Below are positions 60,890 to 64,000 of a stretch of 64,000 nucleotides of DNA, piece after piece (position 1 is the stretch's first letter; each line of letters begins with the position of its first letter). The notes under the pieces are model-generated. The model did not search any database, had not been told where the DNA came from, and saw only the letters and a list, made by a program, of their open reading frames with translations. The stretch is from Geothermobacter hydrogeniphilus. Its GTDB lineage: Bacteria; Desulfobacterota; Desulfuromonadia; Desulfuromonadales; Geothermobacteraceae. The stretch spans positions 1-64,000 of the forward strand of contig NZ_PPFX01000022.1 of assembly GCF_002898515.1 (NCBI RefSeq). Reading direction: 5' to 3'. A program made the translations under genes and the position numbers.

Positions 60890-62059
60890 ATGCAATGTCC
60901 AAAGTGCGGTTTTGAACAGCCGGAGGCCGAAACCTGTATCTCGTGCGGTCTGGTTATTGCCAAGTATCACCGGCGCCGGGAAGAGGCCGCGACGCGGCCG
61001 GTCGATGCGGACCAGCCGCCGCTCCCGGTTTCCTCATCCTGGAAACCGAAACCGGCGGTCCTGGCCGGTCTGATCCCGGTTGTCGTGCTGGGGCTGGGTA
61101 TCGGCATCGGCTGGCTTGTCAGGGACCGGCCTGTTATGGGACCGGTCGCGGTCGTGAACGACGGACGGAAGACTCCGTCAGCGCCAGTTGAGACGCTGTG
61201 GGGTGACCAGCCTCCGGCCGCGGCCGGCCGGCCCGAACAAAACGTGTCCACCGATGCGCCTCCGGTTCCCGATGCGCCGCAGAGTTCTCTGCGCCGGGCC
61301 CGCAATGCCACTGTCTTTATCCAGACCCCCTGGGGGAGTGGTTCCGGTTTCCTGGTTGACGACAGCGGCCATCTGGTCACCAACCGCCACGTTGTCGAGT
61401 ACCCCCCGGACAAGATGGCGGATCTCAGGGCCAGGATCGACCAGCTTGAGTCGGCCCTGAAACAGGAAAAGGGCAACCTGGCGCAATTTCGCTCCGATCT
61501 GCAGCAGGTTGCCGATGCCGACCGGCGTCGTCGTTACCAGGCCCAACTCGACAGGCGTCAGGCCAACTATGACAAGTACCGCCGGGTCCTTGACGAAATG
61601 CTGACCCGGCGCCGCAGGCTGCTGGAATATTTGGTTCAATACGATGTCGCCGTCGTGCTGGCTGACGGCAGCCGTTTCGGGGTGGTTGACTATGAACTGA
61701 GTGACAGCAGTGATCTCGCTCTGCTGTCCCTCGACGGTGCCCCCCCGGCGACGCCCCCGGTTATTGTCAGTGATGCCGTTCCGGACCAGGGGACCCCGGT
61801 CTACGCCATCGGCAACCCGGCCGGTCTGCGCGATACGGTGACCTCCGGCATTGTCTCCGGCTATCGCAGTTACCAGGGCTTCCGGCTGATCCAGACCGAT
61901 GCCGCCATCAACCCCGGCAACAGCGGCGGTCCGCTGACCGACAGCGACGGTCGGGTACTCGGTGTCAACAGCATGATTCTCGGCAATACCGAGGGGATCG
62001 GTTTCGCCCTGCCGATCTCCGCAGTGCGCGAGGCGTTTCCCCGTATCTTCCCCAACTGA
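60890..62059 (+). CDS. Membrane-anchored trypsin-like protease with N-terminal zinc ribbon
   Basis: 389 aa. N-terminal zinc ribbon (MQCPKCGFEQPE and CISCGLVIA, cysteines 3, 6, 16, 19), a transmembrane helix (VLAGLIPVVVLGLGIGIGWLV, about 57-77), a Pro-rich linker, then an S1-type protease in the periplasm. The catalytic triad is His167 (VTNRHVV), Asp275 (SSDLALL) and Ser345 (NPGNSGGPL). A charged coiled coil (about 175-250) is inserted between His and Asp. There is no PDZ domain, unlike DegP. The stop is 14 bp from the next gene. Confidence 0.9.
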   Translation: MQCPKCGFEQPEAETCISCGLVIAKYHRRREEAATRPVDADQPPLPVSSSWKPKPAVLAGLIPVVVLGLGIGIGWLVRDRPVMGPVAVVNDGRKTPSAPVETLWGDQPPAAAGRPEQNVSTDAPPVPDAPQSSLRRARNATVFIQTPWGSGSGFLVDDSGHLVTNRHVVEYPPDKMADLRARIDQLESALKQEKGNLAQFRSDLQQVADADRRRRYQAQLDRRQANYDKYRRVLDEMLTRRRRLLEYLVQYDVAVVLADGSRFGVVDYELSDSSDLALLSLDGAPPATPPVIVSDAVPDQGTPVYAIGNPAGLRDTVTSGIVSGYRSYQGFRLIQTDAAINPGNSGGPLTDSDGRVLGVNSMILGNTEGIGFALPISAVREAFPRIFPN

Positions 62060-62073
62060 AGAAGAGATCTATC

Positions 62074-63039
62074 ATGAAAATTGTCTACCTCGATGCTTAT
62101 ACAGCCAACCCCGGTGACCTCAGCTGGGAACCCCTGGAACAACTTGGGGAACTCAGCGTCTATGATCGCAGTGCCGAACCGGAGGTGCTGTCCCGGATCG
62201 GTGATGCCGAGATCGTGCTGACCAACAAGGTCGCGTTCGACCGGGGACGATTCGCCGCCCTGCCGAATCTCAAGTATGTCGGCGTGACCGCCACCGGCTA
62301 CAATATCATCGACCTTGAGGCGGCCCGCGAACATGGCGTGACGGTGACCAACGTGCCGGCCTATTCGACCGCTTCGGTGGCGCAGATGACCTTCGCCCTG
62401 CTGCTGGAGCTGACCCAGCAGGTCGGCCATCACAACCACCTGACCTCCTGGGGACACTGGACCGATGCCCCGGACTTCTGCTTCTGGGACCGGCCGCAGG
62501 TGGAACTCGACGGTCTGACCCTCGGCCTGGTCGGTTTCGGCCAGATTGGCCAGCGGGTGGCGCGCATCGCCGCCGCCTTCGGCATGCGGGTCCAGGTCTT
62601 TACCCGCAATCCCGAGCGTTATCGCGGCAACCTCGATTACGCCCGGGTGACTTTTGTCCCGCTTGAGACGTTGCTGGAAACCAGTGATGTCGTCTCTCTC
62701 CACTGCCCCCTGACCGATGAAACGACCCGGCTGATCAACGCCGAGCGCCTGGCGCTGATGAAGCGCGGCGCCTACCTGATCAACACCAGCCGCGGCGGGG
62801 TGATCGACGAGGACGCGCTGGCGGCGGCGCTGCAGGAAAAGCGGCTGGCAGGGGCCGGGCTCGACGTGCTGACCCTGGAACCGCCCGAACACGGCAACCG
62901 GCTGCTGGCGGCGCAGAACTGTTTTGTCACGCCGCATATCGCCTGGGCGACCAGGGCTTCGCGGCAGCGGCTGTTCGATACCCTGACGGCCAATATCCGG
63001 GCGTTTCTCGACGGCGAGCCGCAGAATGTGGTGAGTTGA
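62074..63039 (+). CDS. D-isomer 2-hydroxyacid dehydrogenase
   Basis: A 321-aa NAD-dependent oxidoreductase of the D-2-hydroxyacid family, nearest in style to glycerate/hydroxypyruvate reductase. The Rossmann motif is LGLVGFGQIGQRVARIAAAFGM (about 150). Catalytic Arg lies in NTSRGGVIDEDAL (about 235), Glu in LTLEPPEHGNRLL and His in VTPHIAW (about 290). The substrate is not fixed by sequence alone. RBS AAGAAGAGATCT. It follows the protease gene by 14 bp, a probable operon without obvious functional link. Confidence 0.92.
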   Translation: MKIVYLDAYTANPGDLSWEPLEQLGELSVYDRSAEPEVLSRIGDAEIVLTNKVAFDRGRFAALPNLKYVGVTATGYNIIDLEAAREHGVTVTNVPAYSTASVAQMTFALLLELTQQVGHHNHLTSWGHWTDAPDFCFWDRPQVELDGLTLGLVGFGQIGQRVARIAAAFGMRVQVFTRNPERYRGNLDYARVTFVPLETLLETSDVVSLHCPLTDETTRLINAERLALMKRGAYLINTSRGGVIDEDALAAALQEKRLAGAGLDVLTLEPPEHGNRLLAAQNCFVTPHIAWATRASRQRLFDTLTANIRAFLDGEPQNVVS

Positions 63040-63095
63040 GGCTGGAGGCTGGAGGCTGGAGGCTGGAGGCTGGAGGCTGGAGGCTGGAGGCTGGA
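63040..63095. repeat. Heptanucleotide tandem array (GGCTGGA x 8)
   Basis: Eight perfect GGCTGGA units begin directly after the dehydrogenase stop codon and adjoin a GGGGACAGTCCCC palindrome. Confidence 0.93.
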
Positions 63096-63107
63096 TGTGA
63101 GATGTGA

Positions 63108-63145
63108 AGGGGACAGTCCCCCTCTTTCAAGGGGACTGTCCCCTT
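63108..63145. repeat. GGGGACAGTCCCC palindromic repeat, copy 6
   Basis: AAGGGGACAGTCCCC and GGGGACTGTCCCCTTTT arms around CTCTTTCAA lie between convergent genes (dehydrogenase and nfi), a position suited to a bidirectional terminator. Confidence 0.8.
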
Positions 63146-63152
63146 TTGCGGT

Positions 63153-63845
63153 TCAGACCTGGCCGGCTTCCGCTTCTCTGCGCAAGCGATTGGTTTCCAG
63201 GTGCGCCAGGCGGGTCGGTTCCGGCATCCGGTAGCGGCCGGTACAGTCCAGGGTCAGGCGAGCCGCGGTGGGGATATCGAGCCGGTGTCCCGGCGAAATG
63301 TAGAGCGGTTTGACCCGCGCCCGGCTGCGCAGCAGCGTGCCGATCCGCTCTCCCTTGTCGCTCAGAGGGCTAGTCGCGCCCTTGTCCTCTCCCGGCATCT
63401 GTGCCGTGCCGGTCAGGCGGCTCTTGGCGCAGCCGATGGTCGGCAGGTCGAGCCACAGGCCGAGATGCGAAGCCAGGCCGAAGCGGCGCGGGTGGGCGAT
63501 TCCCTGGCCGTCGACCAGCACCAGGTCGGGCACCGTCCGCAGGCGGCGGAAGGCCTGCAGCAGCACTGGCAGTTCACGAAAGGAGAGCAGGCCGGGGATG
63601 TAGGGGAAACTCACCCGGGCGCTGAAGTCCGCCACCTCGACCGGTTCCAGTTGCGGAAAGCTGAGTACCACCACCGCGGCGAAGAACTGGTCGCCATGTT
63701 TGCGGTAGGAGACATCGACGCCGGCGACGTGACTCAGCGGCCGGCGCAGCCGGTTGCGCAGCTCGACCCTTGTGGCCAGATCCTTCTGCAGGGCGATGGC
63801 CGCGCTGTAGGTGAGATCCCAGGGATGCAGGTCGGGGAAATTCAT
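63153..63845 (-). CDS. nfi: Endonuclease V
   Basis: It nicks DNA 3' of deoxyinosine and starts repair of deaminated adenine, 230 aa. The catalytic Asp is in VAGVDVSYRKHG (about 43) and the second metal Asp in LVLVDGQGIAHPRRFGLASHLG (about 115); IGCAKSRLTG is the substrate-pocket motif. Length is normal. It lies downstream of an unknown gene that runs off the right edge of the window, possibly cotranscribed. Confidence 0.95.
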   Translation of the reverse strand: MNFPDLHPWDLTYSAAIALQKDLATRVELRNRLRRPLSHVAGVDVSYRKHGDQFFAAVVVLSFPQLEPVEVADFSARVSFPYIPGLLSFRELPVLLQAFRRLRTVPDLVLVDGQGIAHPRRFGLASHLGLWLDLPTIGCAKSRLTGTAQMPGEDKGATSPLSDKGERIGTLLRSRARVKPLYISPGHRLDIPTAARLTLDCTGRYRMPEPTRLAHLETNRLRREAEAGQV

Positions 63846-63881
63846 AGGGAGAGTGGGACGTTAGTTTTCAGTTGACAGTTT

Positions 63882-64000
63882 TCAGTTGGGGGTTGCGAGA
63901 AGTCGGGATAACGTCCCGGCCGTTTTTTCATCCAGGCTGCCCCGTTCCAGGCCGATCTGAACCGCCTTGCGACCCAGAACGCGGTAGATCTGCTGCAGGT
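63882..64000 (-). CDS. 3' end of a gene (continues beyond window)
   Basis: An open - strand frame reads LQQIYRVLGRKAVQIGLERG and on to SRLLATPN and a TGA at 63884. Composition is typical of the genome's coding DNA. Thirty-nine codons are too few to name a family. It lies upstream of nfi, separated by a short stretch with CAGTT/TTTTCAGTT repeats. Confidence 0.5.
   Translation of the reverse strand, partial: LQQIYRVLGRKAVQIGLERGSLDEKTAGTLSRLLATPN

Overview
The window looks like a chromosomal segment of a GC-rich Gram-negative bacterium, most plausibly a Desulfuromonadota (Geobacter/Desulfuromonas-like) species. That guess rests on the complete type II secretion operon with a GspN, the AIM24-family gene, the HDOD protein, the livKHMGF cluster and the many intergenic repeat families. 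The taxonomic call is an inference from gene content; no rRNA is present to confirm it.

Left edge (1-2741): the proximal end of a chromosomal integron. A 435-aa integron-type tyrosine recombinase (IntI, + strand) carries the integron-specific patch. To its left is an AT-rich cassette array read on the - strand, with three well-folding attC sites (48-164, 439-543, 876-934), a fourth attI/attC-like site (1142-1232) and a candidate array promoter Pc (1325-1353). Cassette products are small: a 97-aa protein, a 57-aa Cys/His protein encoded against the array direction, an apparently ORF-less cassette, and the start of another ORF running off the window.

2742-20500: core genes separated by intergenic regions full of dispersed repeats. 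In order: a livKHMGF branched-chain amino acid ABC transporter (- strand, with terminator), priA, mltA, an HDOD-domain gene, a signal-peptide-bearing YqgE/AlgH protein, two small conserved-looking genes, trpS with a small upstream gene, and lon.

19535-32543: a - strand type II secretion operon in the order gspC-D-E-F-G-H-I-J-K-L-M-N plus a DUF3187-like outer-membrane gene, mostly translationally coupled. The gspH and gspI leaders share a duplicated segment. Downstream come polA, an AIM24-family gene overlapping convergently with a histidine kinase, an orphan pseudopilin-like gene and mgtE.

40677-53760: a defence island. A type I restriction-modification operon (hsdM, hsdS, hsdR) is preceded by a good promoter, an 8-codon leader ORF and an intrinsic terminator. 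Between hsdS and hsdR lie two inserted blocks. The first is a winged-helix protein with a RHIM-like AQIG motif plus a zinc-ribbon protein, bounded by an exact 54-bp direct repeat of the hsdS 3' end. The second is a RloA/RloB-type ATPase plus TOPRIM pair. After hsdR come an unrecognised gene, a pRiA4b ORF-3 family gene and a DUF1186/SEC-C protein.

53834-64000: housekeeping genes on +: recO, glyQ, glyS, ppdK, a zinc-ribbon membrane-anchored trypsin-like protease and a D-2-hydroxyacid dehydrogenase. Then nfi (endonuclease V) and the 3' end of an unknown gene on -. Intergenic DNA throughout carries several recurring families: heptanucleotide tandem arrays, GGGGACAGTCCCC palindromes, a TIR-bounded MITE-like element, and long inverted repeats. 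I saw no rRNA, tRNA or CRISPR array.
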